Origin: Actinomycetota bacterium
GTDB lineage: Bacteria; Actinomycetota; Humimicrobiia; Humimicrobiales; Humimicrobiaceae
Length of the DNA: 12,125 nucleotides
Reading direction: 5' to 3'
NCBI GenBank assembly: GCA_018897225.1
Contig: JAHILC010000292.1
Span: 1-12,125, forward strand
Shown piece after piece: positions 1-6,330 of this stretch; the stretch's first letter is position 1, and every line of letters begins with the position of its first letter. The notes under the pieces were generated by a model. It was not told where the DNA came from, did not search any database, and saw only the letters and a list, made by a program, of their open reading frames with translations. The translations under genes and the position numbers were made by a program.

Positions 1-125
1 AGTATCGAAGAGCACGAAGTTGATGAAATGATTAAAAATGCTATGAGTATAAAAAATATAAAAGTAACTGCTATGACACTTAATGTCTTTGATTGTATCT
101 TTTCTTTGTTATTTAATTTTAACAT
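1..125 (-). CDS. Partial gene: putative lipoprotein, N-terminal 41 residues only
   Basis: Reading the minus strand from ATG at 125-123 gives an open frame of 41 codons that leaves the window without a stop. The N-terminus is charged (K3, K7, K9, K13), followed by a long hydrophobic stretch at about residues 16-33 and then S-S-T-S-C with Cys38. This is the layout of a type II (lipoprotein) signal peptide. The lipobox S-T-S-C is loose, because the -3 residue is Ser rather than Leu; cleavage before Cys38 by LspA is therefore likely but not certain, and a plain membrane anchor is the alternative. A good ribosome site, GAAAGG (minus strand of 131-136), lies five bases before the ATG, which supports the start. 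A promoter-like pair lies upstream. The mature domain is outside the window, so no function can be given. It is divergent from the DUF948 gene. Confidence 0.7.
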   Translation of the reverse strand, partial: MLKLNNKEKIQSKTLSVIAVTFIFFILIAFLIISSTSCSSI

Positions 126-169
126 TTTAACCTTTCATATTAAATATTTTATAGTTTCCAGTCTTGTAT

Positions 170-198
170 ATTATAAATTAATTTTAATATTTTTTGAA
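170..198 (-). promoter_or_regulatory. Candidate sigma-70-type promoter for the lipoprotein gene
   Basis: On the minus strand TTCAAA (198-193) is followed after 17 bases by TATAAT (175-170), about 45 bases upstream of the lipoprotein start. The -10 matches consensus fully and the spacing is ideal. The region is extremely AT-rich, so such matches arise easily by chance. Correct placement upstream of a gene is the main support. Confidence 0.45.
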
Positions 199-222
199 TA
201 ATATAAATAAAATTTATATAAT
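194..222 (+). promoter_or_regulatory. Candidate sigma-70-type promoter for the DUF948-YtxH-tldDE run
   Basis: TTGAAT (194-199) and TATAAT (217-222) are separated by exactly 17 bases, about 67 bases before the DUF948 start. A second TATAAT at 238-243 has no good -35. The -35 hexamer shares five bases with the minus-strand -35 at 193-198, so the two candidate promoters are back to back. AT-rich background lowers certainty. Confidence 0.45.
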
Positions 223-288
223 GACTTAAAACCTTATTATAATCTTTTTATTTTTTTATATTTTATAAATTTTATTTACGAGGTTATT

Positions 289-684
289 ATGGATTCTTCA
301 TTAGAAATAGTTGGACTGGTTGCTATTATATTGATATCAGCTTTTGCCATAATTGGAATTGTTGTTTCAATTCCATTGCTGCGGCTTATAAACCGTTTTA
401 AATTCCTGGCAGAAAAATTGAATGAAAGCCTGGTTCCTATGGTTGAAAAATTAAACACTACAGTAACTCACCTAAATACTGAAATTGGTTCAATAAGCGA
501 ACTGACACAAAGCGTAGGTTCTATTGTGGAGCAGCTAGAAAAAGTTGTAAGGCTGGCAAGGATACTTTTAACAAGTCCTCTGATAAAATTGATAAGCGCG
601 GGTGTTGGTCTTGCCAGTTGGATAAAAAAAGCAGCAGGTGAAGAAAAAAATAATGAAAAAAATCAAGGTAAAAAACAAGAATAG
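289..684 (+). CDS. DUF948-family membrane-anchored coiled-coil protein
   Basis: This 131-residue protein has one N-terminal membrane segment (about residues 7-31) followed by a polar helical region (about 32-90) with regular hydrophobic spacing, as in a coiled coil. A second, weaker hydrophobic patch lies near residues 92-110, and the tail is rich in Lys, Glu and Asn. This is the build of DUF948 proteins, small single-pass envelope proteins often labelled general stress proteins; their biochemical role is unknown. GAGG at 280-283 lies five bases before the ATG and supports the start. The gene is followed after nine bases by a YtxH-family gene, whose ribosome site overlaps this gene's stop codon, so the two are almost certainly co-transcribed and perhaps translationally coupled. 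DUF948 and YtxH proteins are often neighbours, which fits a shared envelope or stress role. The family call rests on architecture and general resemblance, not on a search. Confidence 0.75.
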   Translation: MDSSLEIVGLVAIILISAFAIIGIVVSIPLLRLINRFKFLAEKLNESLVPMVEKLNTTVTHLNTEIGSISELTQSVGSIVEQLEKVVRLARILLTSPLIKLISAGVGLASWIKKAAGEEKNNEKNQGKKQE

Positions 685-688
685 GAGG
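683..688 (+). promoter_or_regulatory. Consensus ribosome binding site overlapping the upstream stop codon
   Basis: AGGAGG begins inside the TAG stop (682-684) of the DUF948 gene and sits five bases before the YtxH-family ATG at 694. It is the strongest Shine-Dalgarno match in the window. The overlap suggests that the two proteins are made in linked amounts. Confidence 0.85.
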
Positions 689-693
689 TAAAA

Positions 694-1068
694 ATGAATT
701 CTGGAAATAATTATGGTGGCACTAAAGGTAACGCAGGAGGTGTTGCTGCAGCTCTTTTTATTGGGTTAATTATTGGAGGAATACTGGGTATACTTTTTGC
801 TCCAAAATCAGGAAAGGAAACCAGAAAAGAACTTATAGAAAAAAGTGAAAAAATAATAGAGAAGGGTAAAGAAGGTCTTGGGGATGTAGTGGAAAAAACC
901 AAAGATTTAGCTCAAGTAGGAAAGCAGAAGATAGAAGAGTTAAAAATAGCGGGAGAAGAAATGTGGGAAAAAGGTAAAAAGAAAATAGAAGATACAGCAA
1001 AGAAAATTAAAATTGTAGTCAGTGAAAGTAAAACCAAGGCTAAAGAAGCTGAAGATTTTTTGTCTTAA
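694..1068 (+). CDS. YtxH-domain protein (small membrane-anchored stress/envelope protein)
   Basis: The 124-residue product has a Gly/Asn-rich start, a glycine-rich hydrophobic segment at about residues 15-36, and directly after it F-A-P-K-S-G-K-E-T-R (35-44). That pattern is the hallmark of the YtxH family (sometimes mis-labelled gas vesicle protein). The rest is a long, very Lys/Glu-rich helical region with repeated K-x-x-I/L spacing, probably an extended amphipathic or coiled-coil helix. YtxH in Bacillus is a general stress protein of unknown mechanism, and nothing here shows gas vesicle function because no gvp genes are present. It shares an operon with the DUF948 gene upstream; tldD follows 13 bases later. 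The start is fixed by the consensus ribosome site at 683-688. Confidence 0.85.
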   Translation: MNSGNNYGGTKGNAGGVAAALFIGLIIGGILGILFAPKSGKETRKELIEKSEKIIEKGKEGLGDVVEKTKDLAQVGKQKIEELKIAGEEMWEKGKKKIEDTAKKIKIVVSESKTKAKEAEDFLS

Positions 1069-1081
1069 GTAGCACTTTATA

Positions 1082-2467
1082 ATGATTAATACGACCCTTA
1101 CAAAGAAAATTTTAAACACTCTGTTAAAAACAGGTGGAAGTTTCTCTGAAGTTTTTGCACAAAAAAAAGAAGTTAATAATATAAGGTTAGAAGATGGCAA
1201 AATTGAGAATTCAAGCAGTGGATTTGAATTAGGTTGCGGACTTCGCTTAATTTACAAAGACAGCACTTTTTATGCCTACGTAGACTCACTCCAGCAGGAT
1301 ATCATATTAAATGCCGCAAAGATATTAAGCGCTGCTGTAAATGAAACTGGAGAAATTAAAGTTTTAAACCTCAGTAATGTTTACAGTTCTTATATTACCC
1401 CAATAAAAAAACACCCTTCAGAGATAACTGCCGAACATAAGAAAGAAATCCTGCTAAGTGTGGATAACTTTGCTCGAAACTACAGCCATTATATTATTCA
1501 AGTTTCTTCAAATCTTTCAGATCTGGAAGAAGAAATTTATATTGCTAATTCGGAAGGCAGCATGTGTCATGACAGTAATACCAAAGTAATGCTTTCAGTC
1601 AGTGTGGTAGCCCGGGAAAAAAAAGAAATTAGAACAGGGTATAAGTCACTTGCCAGAACAAGTGGTTATGAAGTTTTTGATAGCCAAAAACCATCTGTTG
1701 TTTCCGGGGAAGCCGCAAGAATTGCCGTAATAATGCTCAAAGCTGTAAATGCCCCGTCAGGTTCTCTGCAGGTGGTCATAGGACCGGCATTTGGCGGGGT
1801 TATTTTTCATGAAGCATGCGGCCATGGGTTAGAAGCAGATGCAATATTAAAAGATGCATCTGTTTTTAAGGATAAAATTGGCAAAAAAATTGCAAATAAC
1901 ATCGTAACCGCAATTGATAACCCTACTATGCCTTATCACTGGGGCTCATATGCATTTGATGGCGAAGGTTTTCCGTCCCAGGAAAATATTTTAATAAAAG
2001 AGGGAATTCTCCAGAATTATATTTTTGATTATAAAACTGCAAAGAAAATGAATAAAAAGCAAACGGGCAATGGCAGGCGGCAATCTTATAGGGATATACC
2101 GATACCCAGAATGAGCAATACTTACCTGGCGCAGGGCAAGGAAGATCCAGGCAGTATTTTAAAATCAGTAAAAAAGGGGATATACGCAAAAGAATTTTCA
2201 GGAGGGCAGGTTGACCCTGCTATTGGTGATTTTGTTTTCGGAATAAGTGAAGGTTATATGATTGAAGATGGGGTGGTAACTAATCCAATAAAAGGAGCTA
2301 CCTTAATTGGAAATGGGCCAGAAATATTAAACAAGATAGAAGCAATTGGCAACAATCTTGATTTCGCTCCAGGTTTTTGTGGAAAAGGCGGCCAGTCTGC
2401 TTCAAACGAAGTTGGACAACCAACAATACTTGTAAGTGAAATAACTGTCGGTGGCACAGAAATTTAA
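1082..2467 (+). CDS. tldD: TldD metalloprotease subunit
   Basis: TldD is the catalytic subunit of the cytoplasmic TldD/TldE zinc protease, which in E. coli threads in unstructured peptides, trims the microcin B17 leader and degrades the antitoxin CcdA. The sequence shows the HExxxH metal site as H243-E-A-C-G-H248 in the stretch beginning G-V-I-F-H-E, and the expected third ligand Cys433 within G-F-C-G-K-G-G-Q. Other family marks are F-D-G-E-G near residue 294 and a C-terminal I-T-V-G-G-T end. The length of 461 residues is close to the roughly 480 of E. coli TldD. All catalytic residues are present, so it should be active. The start codon has no clear ribosome site, but the N-terminus aligns well with the family length. 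The partner subunit gene follows after 21 bases. No modified-peptide precursor is visible beside it, so the natural substrate is unknown. Confidence 0.95.
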   Translation: MINTTLTKKILNTLLKTGGSFSEVFAQKKEVNNIRLEDGKIENSSSGFELGCGLRLIYKDSTFYAYVDSLQQDIILNAAKILSAAVNETGEIKVLNLSNVYSSYITPIKKHPSEITAEHKKEILLSVDNFARNYSHYIIQVSSNLSDLEEEIYIANSEGSMCHDSNTKVMLSVSVVAREKKEIRTGYKSLARTSGYEVFDSQKPSVVSGEAARIAVIMLKAVNAPSGSLQVVIGPAFGGVIFHEACGHGLEADAILKDASVFKDKIGKKIANNIVTAIDNPTMPYHWGSYAFDGEGFPSQENILIKEGILQNYIFDYKTAKKMNKKQTGNGRRQSYRDIPIPRMSNTYLAQGKEDPGSILKSVKKGIYAKEFSGGQVDPAIGDFVFGISEGYMIEDGVVTNPIKGATLIGNGPEILNKIEAIGNNLDFAPGFCGKGGQSASNEVGQPTILVSEITVGGTEI

Positions 2468-2488
2468 ATATAAAAAGATAATAAATTA

Positions 2489-3886
2489 ATGGAAGAAATA
2501 GTTAAAAAGAAAAATGGCAAAAGTCTTGCGCAATTTTGCAATGATGCTTCTTTAAAAATAAAAAAATTAAAAGTTGATGAATTTGAAATTTACGGCGCTA
2601 GTTCAACTCACAACGAACTGGAGCTTTTTAATGAGCAGATAGATAATTTGTCATTTGCAGAAACAAAAGGTCTTGGGATAAGAATATTTAAAGATAAAAG
2701 AGTAGGGTATTCATATACTTCGATACTTGATGAATATAATATAGATAAATGCATAGATAGAGCTTTTTCCAATTCAAAAATTACTTTTCAAGAAGAATTT
2801 AATTATTTGCCGTTAGAAAGAGAGTTTAAAAATAGCAAAGGCACTATAGATAAAAAAATATTGTTTTCAGAAGATTTTTTTAATTTTGATATAAAACAAA
2901 AAATACAGCTTGCCAGGGAGCTTGAAATTCTTGCTAAAAAAAAGGATAAGAGAGTTACAGGGATAAATAATTTAATTTATAACGATAGTCTTGACGAGGT
3001 AATGATTTTAAATTCAACAGGTTTTTTTGACAGCTATAGAACTACTTCAGCTTTCATTTATTTAAGTGTAATCTCAAAAGAAAAAGATGATACATCAACC
3101 GGTGATTTTTTTGGATATAACAGAAGTCCCGGAGAATTTAATCTGGAAGAAATTGCTGCAAATGCTGTAAATAGATCGGTTTGGATACTTGGAGGTAAAA
3201 AGATAAAATCTCAGGTAGTAGATATTGTTCTTGACCCCTTTGTTGCTGCACAGCTCCTGGGTATAATTGCAGGTATTGTTACTGCCGACACTGTTCAAAA
3301 AGGCAAATCACTTCTTAAAGATAGAATAGGCGACAAAATTTTTAAAGGTGATTTTGACATTATTGATGATGGGACTCTGTCTTACGGTCTTGCTTCAAAA
3401 CCCTTTGATGGAGAAGGAGTCCCAAAAGGTAAAACAGTCATTTTTGAAAATGGCATACTGAAAACTTATCTTTATAATACATATACCGCAAGAAAAGATA
3501 AAAAGTTTTCTACAGGGAATGCTGTTCGCTCTTCCTATAAATCAACTCCCGAAGTCGGCGTTTCAAATTTTTATTTGAAACCTTCAAAGACTAGCCTGGA
3601 AAAAATTATCAAATCTGTTGATAAAGGTTTTTATGTAATAGATATAATAGGGCTGCATTCCGGAACTAATCCTATTTCCGGACAAATAAGTGTTGGCGCA
3701 AAAGGTTTATGGATTGATAAAGGCTCATTCTTAAAACCGGTTAAAGAAGTGACTATAGCAACTGATTTGCTGAGCTTTTGTAAAAGCATCGATAAGATCG
3801 GCGACGATTTAAGGTTTATGCCCTCAGGTGGTTATATAGGAAGCCCTTCAATGCTTGTTAAAGACATCGCCTTAAGTGGAAAATAA
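2489..3886 (+). CDS. pmbA: TldE/PmbA, non-catalytic partner of TldD
   Basis: This 465-residue protein is the TldE (PmbA) subunit, which pairs with TldD to form the peptidase chamber. It has the family's overall fold marks: an N-terminal region with G-L-G-I-R-I-F near residue 64, D-P-F-V-A-A-Q-L-L-G in the middle, F-D-G-E-G-V-P near 308, and a C-terminal part with the glycine-rich G-G-Y-I-G-S-P-S-M-L-V. The HExxxH metal motif of TldD is absent, as expected for TldE, so it is a paralogue and not a second protease active site. E. coli PmbA has 450 residues, so this gene is full length. It lies 21 bases after tldD in the same direction. There is no clear ribosome site before the ATG, which suggests coupling to tldD translation. 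Confidence 0.93.
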   Translation: MEEIVKKKNGKSLAQFCNDASLKIKKLKVDEFEIYGASSTHNELELFNEQIDNLSFAETKGLGIRIFKDKRVGYSYTSILDEYNIDKCIDRAFSNSKITFQEEFNYLPLEREFKNSKGTIDKKILFSEDFFNFDIKQKIQLARELEILAKKKDKRVTGINNLIYNDSLDEVMILNSTGFFDSYRTTSAFIYLSVISKEKDDTSTGDFFGYNRSPGEFNLEEIAANAVNRSVWILGGKKIKSQVVDIVLDPFVAAQLLGIIAGIVTADTVQKGKSLLKDRIGDKIFKGDFDIIDDGTLSYGLASKPFDGEGVPKGKTVIFENGILKTYLYNTYTARKDKKFSTGNAVRSSYKSTPEVGVSNFYLKPSKTSLEKIIKSVDKGFYVIDIIGLHSGTNPISGQISVGAKGLWIDKGSFLKPVKEVTIATDLLSFCKSIDKIGDDLRFMPSGGYIGSPSMLVKDIALSGK

Positions 3887-3922
3887 AATTTTTAAATATT
3901 GTAGTAAATAGTGGGTTAAAAT

Positions 3923-4846
3923 TTGAATATATTACAATCAATATTAAAATCAATAATAATAGGGCTTACCCAAGGTTTAGCAGAATTTTTTCCTGTAAGC
4001 AGTTCAGGTCACCTGGTTATAATTCCATATTTTTTTAAATGGGAATACCTACCCTTGTATTATGCTGTAATATTGCATTTTGCAACCCTTCTTTCACTTC
4101 TGACAGCATATTACCGGGATGCCGGCAATATAATAAGTTCTTTTTTTATTGGAATATTTAAAAGAGATAAAAGAAATGATAAAAACTACAAAATTGCAGT
4201 TTTTATAATAATTGCATCAGTACCTGCTGCAATTGCGGGATTTTTTTTAAATGATGTTGTTGAAGGCTTTTTTAGCAAGCCCCTTTATGTCGGAATTTTC
4301 CTTTTAATTACTGCAATATTTTTATTTACATGTGAAATAAGGGGAAAGGTAGTAAGCGCAAAACTTTCTCCCAATAGTGAGGATTTATCTCCACAACTGA
4401 ATTCTAACAAAAGTAATGACGAGCAAATAAATAATACTAAAAGCAGCAATCCAAAAATGAATTATCCTATCGCATTTATAGTTGGAATTGGACAGGCAAT
4501 AGCAATTCTTCCCGGGTTATCCAGGTCAGGATTCACAATTTCATTTGCAAGATTCTTTGGTATAAAAAGAGAAGAATGTGTTAAATTTTCATTTTTACTT
4601 TCAATTCCGGTTATTTTTGGCTCCTTTATTTATGAATTATATAAATCACATGAAATAATTGCCAGTAGCAGCGCTTTAAATATGGCAGACATGGCAATAA
4701 GTTTTGTATTTGCCTATATTTCCGGACTTTTTGCAATCAAATTTTTAACAAGGCTGTCCAGAAATAGGAATTTAAATATTTTTGCCATTTATTGTATAGT
4801 AATGGCAGTTGCAATATTTATTGTTATTATAGTCAGAAGTTTTTAA
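3923..4846 (+). CDS. uppP: Undecaprenyl-diphosphatase (UppP/BacA) with an enlarged central loop
   Basis: This polytopic inner-membrane enzyme removes a phosphate from undecaprenyl diphosphate to recycle the lipid carrier for peptidoglycan and other surface polymers; its activity confers bacitracin tolerance. The first signature, with Q17, E21, S27 and H30 in the stretch ending P-V-S-S-S-G-H, aligns position by position with the E. coli numbering. The second, P-G-L-S-R-S-G, has the catalytic Arg at 201 (E. coli R174). The protein has 307 residues against 273 in E. coli, and the extra length is mostly a polar Asn/Ser-rich loop at about 137-178, between the two inverted structural repeats. The start is TTG at 3923; a stop codon lies two codons upstream in frame, and the first motif lies at the right distance. 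No strong ribosome site is seen. It is followed by the thymidylyltransferase gene, also for surface polysaccharide. Confidence 0.93.
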   Translation: MNILQSILKSIIIGLTQGLAEFFPVSSSGHLVIIPYFFKWEYLPLYYAVILHFATLLSLLTAYYRDAGNIISSFFIGIFKRDKRNDKNYKIAVFIIIASVPAAIAGFFLNDVVEGFFSKPLYVGIFLLITAIFLFTCEIRGKVVSAKLSPNSEDLSPQLNSNKSNDEQINNTKSSNPKMNYPIAFIVGIGQAIAILPGLSRSGFTISFARFFGIKREECVKFSFLLSIPVIFGSFIYELYKSHEIIASSSALNMADMAISFVFAYISGLFAIKFLTRLSRNRNLNIFAIYCIVMAVAIFIVIIVRSF

Positions 4847-4865
4847 GAAAGGAGAAACATCTGAA

Positions 4866-5594
4866 ATGAAAGGCGTTATACTTGCAGGAGGACTTGGCTC
4901 AAGGTTATTTCCCTGCACAAAAGTAACTAATAAGCATTTATTACCTGTTTATAATAAACCAATGATTTACTATCCACTAAAGACAATGGTAAATGCCGGC
5001 CTTAAAGATATTATGATTGTCACAGGCGGAAATTATGCAGGAGATTTTCTAAGAATACTGGGTAACGGCAAGGAATTCGGTTTAAAAGATATAAGCTATA
5101 CATATCAGGAAGGTGAAGGAGGCATTGCTGAAGCATTAAAGCTTGCTGAGAATTTTGCAGAAGGCGAAAAAATATTTGTTATTTTAGGAGATAACATAAT
5201 AGAAGATGACGTTTCTGAAGCCGTAAAAGATTTTGAGAAGCAAAAAGAAGGCGCAGGCATATTCTTAAAAGGAGTTCCTGATCCGGAAAGATTTGGAGTT
5301 GCTGAAATTAAAGAAGGTAAAGTAATAAATATTGAAGAAAAACCAAACAAACCTAAGAGCAACTATGCTGTTTGCGGCTTATACCTATATGATAAAAATG
5401 TTTTTGATATCGCAAAAGAATTAAAACCATCAGGCAGGGGAGAACTTGAAATTACAGATGTAAATAATGAATATATTAAAAGAGGGATAATGTCATATTC
5501 GCTACTGAAGGGCTGGTGGACAGATGCCGGTACTTTTGAGTCATTGTTCAAAGCGAGCAAGCTTGTAGCAGAAAAAGAAGGTTTAAAGTTTTGA
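4866..5594 (+). CDS. rfbA: Glucose-1-phosphate thymidylyltransferase, short form (RmlA/RfbA-like)
   Basis: The enzyme joins dTTP and glucose-1-phosphate to dTDP-glucose, the first step to dTDP-rhamnose and related deoxysugars. The N-terminus carries the nucleotidyltransferase signature G8-G-L-G-S-R13-L-F-P with Lys23 in N-K-H-L-L-P-V, then K-P-M-I-Y-Y-P. D109 in L-G-D-N and D220 in W-W-T-D-A-G-T are the expected metal ligands. V-P-D-P-E-R-F-G-V and E-K-P also fit. At 242 residues it lacks the C-terminal extension of the 290-residue RmlA type and matches the short type known from, for example, Bacillus anthracis, so the C-terminal allosteric part is missing or reduced. AAAGGAG at 4848-4854 lies 11 bases before the ATG. 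No rmlB, rmlC or rmlD is in the window. Another hexose-1-phosphate nucleotidyltransferase activity cannot be excluded. Confidence 0.85.
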   Translation: MKGVILAGGLGSRLFPCTKVTNKHLLPVYNKPMIYYPLKTMVNAGLKDIMIVTGGNYAGDFLRILGNGKEFGLKDISYTYQEGEGGIAEALKLAENFAEGEKIFVILGDNIIEDDVSEAVKDFEKQKEGAGIFLKGVPDPERFGVAEIKEGKVINIEEKPNKPKSNYAVCGLYLYDKNVFDIAKELKPSGRGELEITDVNNEYIKRGIMSYSLLKGWWTDAGTFESLFKASKLVAEKEGLKF

Positions 5595-5792
5595 TATATC
5601 AGTAGAATGGCAGAAAAAACATTCAAGAATATTAAATTTGGTTTGCCAGTTATTATCTGAAACGATATAAATCCAGGAATATTTAAAATTCCGGGAATTT
5701 AAAAGTGAATCCTGATAAATATAAGCATTTCCTTTTTCTTGCGCGCATCCTATGAATTTTTCAACATTTCCACAATTCATACATTTATACAT
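5583..5792 (-). CDS. Small zinc-ribbon protein (69 residues), unknown function
   Basis: The product begins M-Y-K-C-M-N-C-G and ends with E-C-F-F-C-H-S-T-D. The two CxxC pairs (Cys4/Cys7 and near residues 59/62) lie about 50 residues apart, as in a small zinc ribbon with four Cys ligands. Between them is a mixed polar/aromatic stretch likely to form beta strands. Three things argue that it is a real gene: the paired CxxC motifs, AGAGGA (minus strand of 5797-5802) four bases before the ATG, and an upstream promoter-like pair with an extended -10. It runs against the rfbA gene and overlaps its 3' end by 12 bases, sharing no codons in sense. I do not recognise a named family. Such ribbons may bind nucleic acid or act as small adaptors, but that is a guess. 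Confidence 0.75.
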   Translation of the reverse strand: MYKCMNCGNVEKFIGCAQEKGNAYIYQDSLLNSRNFKYSWIYIVSDNNWQTKFNILECFFCHSTDISKL

Positions 5793-5831
5793 TGGGTCCT
5801 CTTTTAAATTTAAAATTATAAATTATTAGTT

Positions 5832-5859
5832 ATTATAGCATATTATCGGTTATATACAA
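5832..5859 (-). promoter_or_regulatory. Candidate extended -10 promoter for the zinc-ribbon gene
   Basis: On the minus strand TTGTAT (5859-5854) is followed after 16 bases by TATAAT (5837-5832), with TGC directly before the -10, which is the extended -10 form. It lies about 40 bases upstream of the zinc-ribbon ATG. The full -10 match plus TG makes it one of the better promoter candidates in the window. Confidence 0.55.
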
Positions 5860-5892
5860 CATTATTTTAATTAGTTTCTGGTGAATAATTGG

Positions 5893-5925
5893 CTTTCGCT
5901 TAAATGTCGTTTTAATTGACGAAAG
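5893..5925. repeat. Inverted repeat CTTTCG ... CGAAAG over the thioredoxin promoter
   Basis: CTTTCG at 5893-5898 and CGAAAG at 5920-5925 are perfect inverted copies, 21 bases apart. The right arm overlaps the last bases of the candidate -35 (TTGACG, 5916-5921). Two turns of helix between arm centres would suit a dimeric regulator, but a six-base match in AT-rich DNA may be chance. Confidence 0.3.
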
Positions 5926-5944
5926 ATATAAGCTTTGATAATAT
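5916..5944 (+). promoter_or_regulatory. Candidate sigma-70-type promoter for thioredoxin-DUF72
   Basis: TTGACG (5916-5921) matches the -35 consensus at five of six positions and is followed after 17 bases by TAATAT (5939-5944). Transcription would begin near 5951, leaving a leader of about 34 bases to the start at 5985. This also argues against the ATG at 5961 as the main start. Confidence 0.55.
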
Positions 5945-5974
5945 CTAAACGATAAAAAAAATGCCAAATAAGGG

Positions 5975-5980
5975 AAGGAG
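5975..5980 (+). promoter_or_regulatory. Ribosome binding site that sets the thioredoxin start
   Basis: AAGGAG ends four bases before the ATG at 5985. The upstream in-frame ATG at 5961 has only A-rich sequence before it and no ribosome site. The downstream ATG at 5997 would be too far from this site. Confidence 0.8.
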
Positions 5981-5984
5981 AGCA

Positions 5985-6311
5985 ATGTACGAGGGTATGG
6001 TACAATTAACAGATTCAAATTTTGATTCAGAAATATCACAATCAGCAATACCAATAATTGTTGACTTCTGGGCAGTATGGTGCGGCCCATGCAAGATGAT
6101 GGCGCCGGAACTTGAAAAATTACACGAAGAGAAAAAAAATGTTCTAAGAATAGGGAAATTAAACGTTGACGACAACAGAGATATTGCAATAAGATACGGT
6201 ATCAGCAGCATTCCTACTTTGCTTCTTTTTAAAAATGGAGAGGTAGTTAAAAAATTAATTGGGGCTATGTCAAAAGATAAAATTTTAAACGAGATTTCAA
6301 GTTTTATATAA
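5985..6311 (+). CDS. trxA: Thioredoxin
   Basis: This is a cytoplasmic dithiol-disulfide reductant that keeps proteins reduced and supplies electrons to enzymes such as ribonucleotide reductase. The active site W32-C-G-P-C36 is canonical, and the cis-proline Pro77 in S-I-P-T is in place. V-D-F-W before the active site and the helical C-terminus complete the fold. With the start at 5985 the protein has 108 residues, the normal thioredoxin length. The frame is open from an ATG at 5961, which would add eight residues (M-P-N-K-G-R-R-A), but the strong ribosome site at 5975-5980 lies inside that extension, so I reject the longer form. A DUF72 gene follows after 19 bases. No thioredoxin reductase gene is in the window. 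The gene name is by family; other thioredoxin paralogues may exist elsewhere in the genome. Confidence 0.93.
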   Translation: MYEGMVQLTDSNFDSEISQSAIPIIVDFWAVWCGPCKMMAPELEKLHEEKKNVLRIGKLNVDDNRDIAIRYGISSIPTLLLFKNGEVVKKLIGAMSKDKILNEISSFI

Positions 6312-6330
6312 AATAAAAGATTAAAAAAAT

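Larger units (their letters stand above)
5793..5984. other. Divergent intergenic region between the zinc-ribbon gene and thioredoxin
   Basis: This 192-base AT-rich stretch holds no convincing gene. It contains a minus-strand promoter candidate for the zinc-ribbon gene, a plus-strand promoter candidate for thioredoxin with an inverted repeat over its -35, and the ribosome site that sets the thioredoxin start. I see no strong GC-rich hairpin followed by a T-run, so no intrinsic terminator can be called. Confidence 0.6.

Noticed and set aside
694..1068. Gas vesicle protein
   Set aside because: The label is often attached to YtxH-domain proteins, but there are no gvp genes here and the motif pattern is that of YtxH.
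1082..3886. RiPP or microcin biosynthesis cluster around tldD/tldE
   Set aside because: No precursor-like small frame, modification enzyme, or exporter is visible; the neighbours are general envelope genes.
5595..5660. Intrinsic terminator after rfbA
   Set aside because: No GC-rich stem followed by a T-run was found in the plus direction, and the stretch is coding on the other strand.
5961..5984. Eight-residue N-terminal extension of thioredoxin from the ATG at 5961
   Set aside because: The strong ribosome site AAGGAG lies inside it and points to 5985, the extension is outside normal thioredoxin length, and the 5961 ATG has no ribosome site and would sit only about ten bases from the predicted transcription start.
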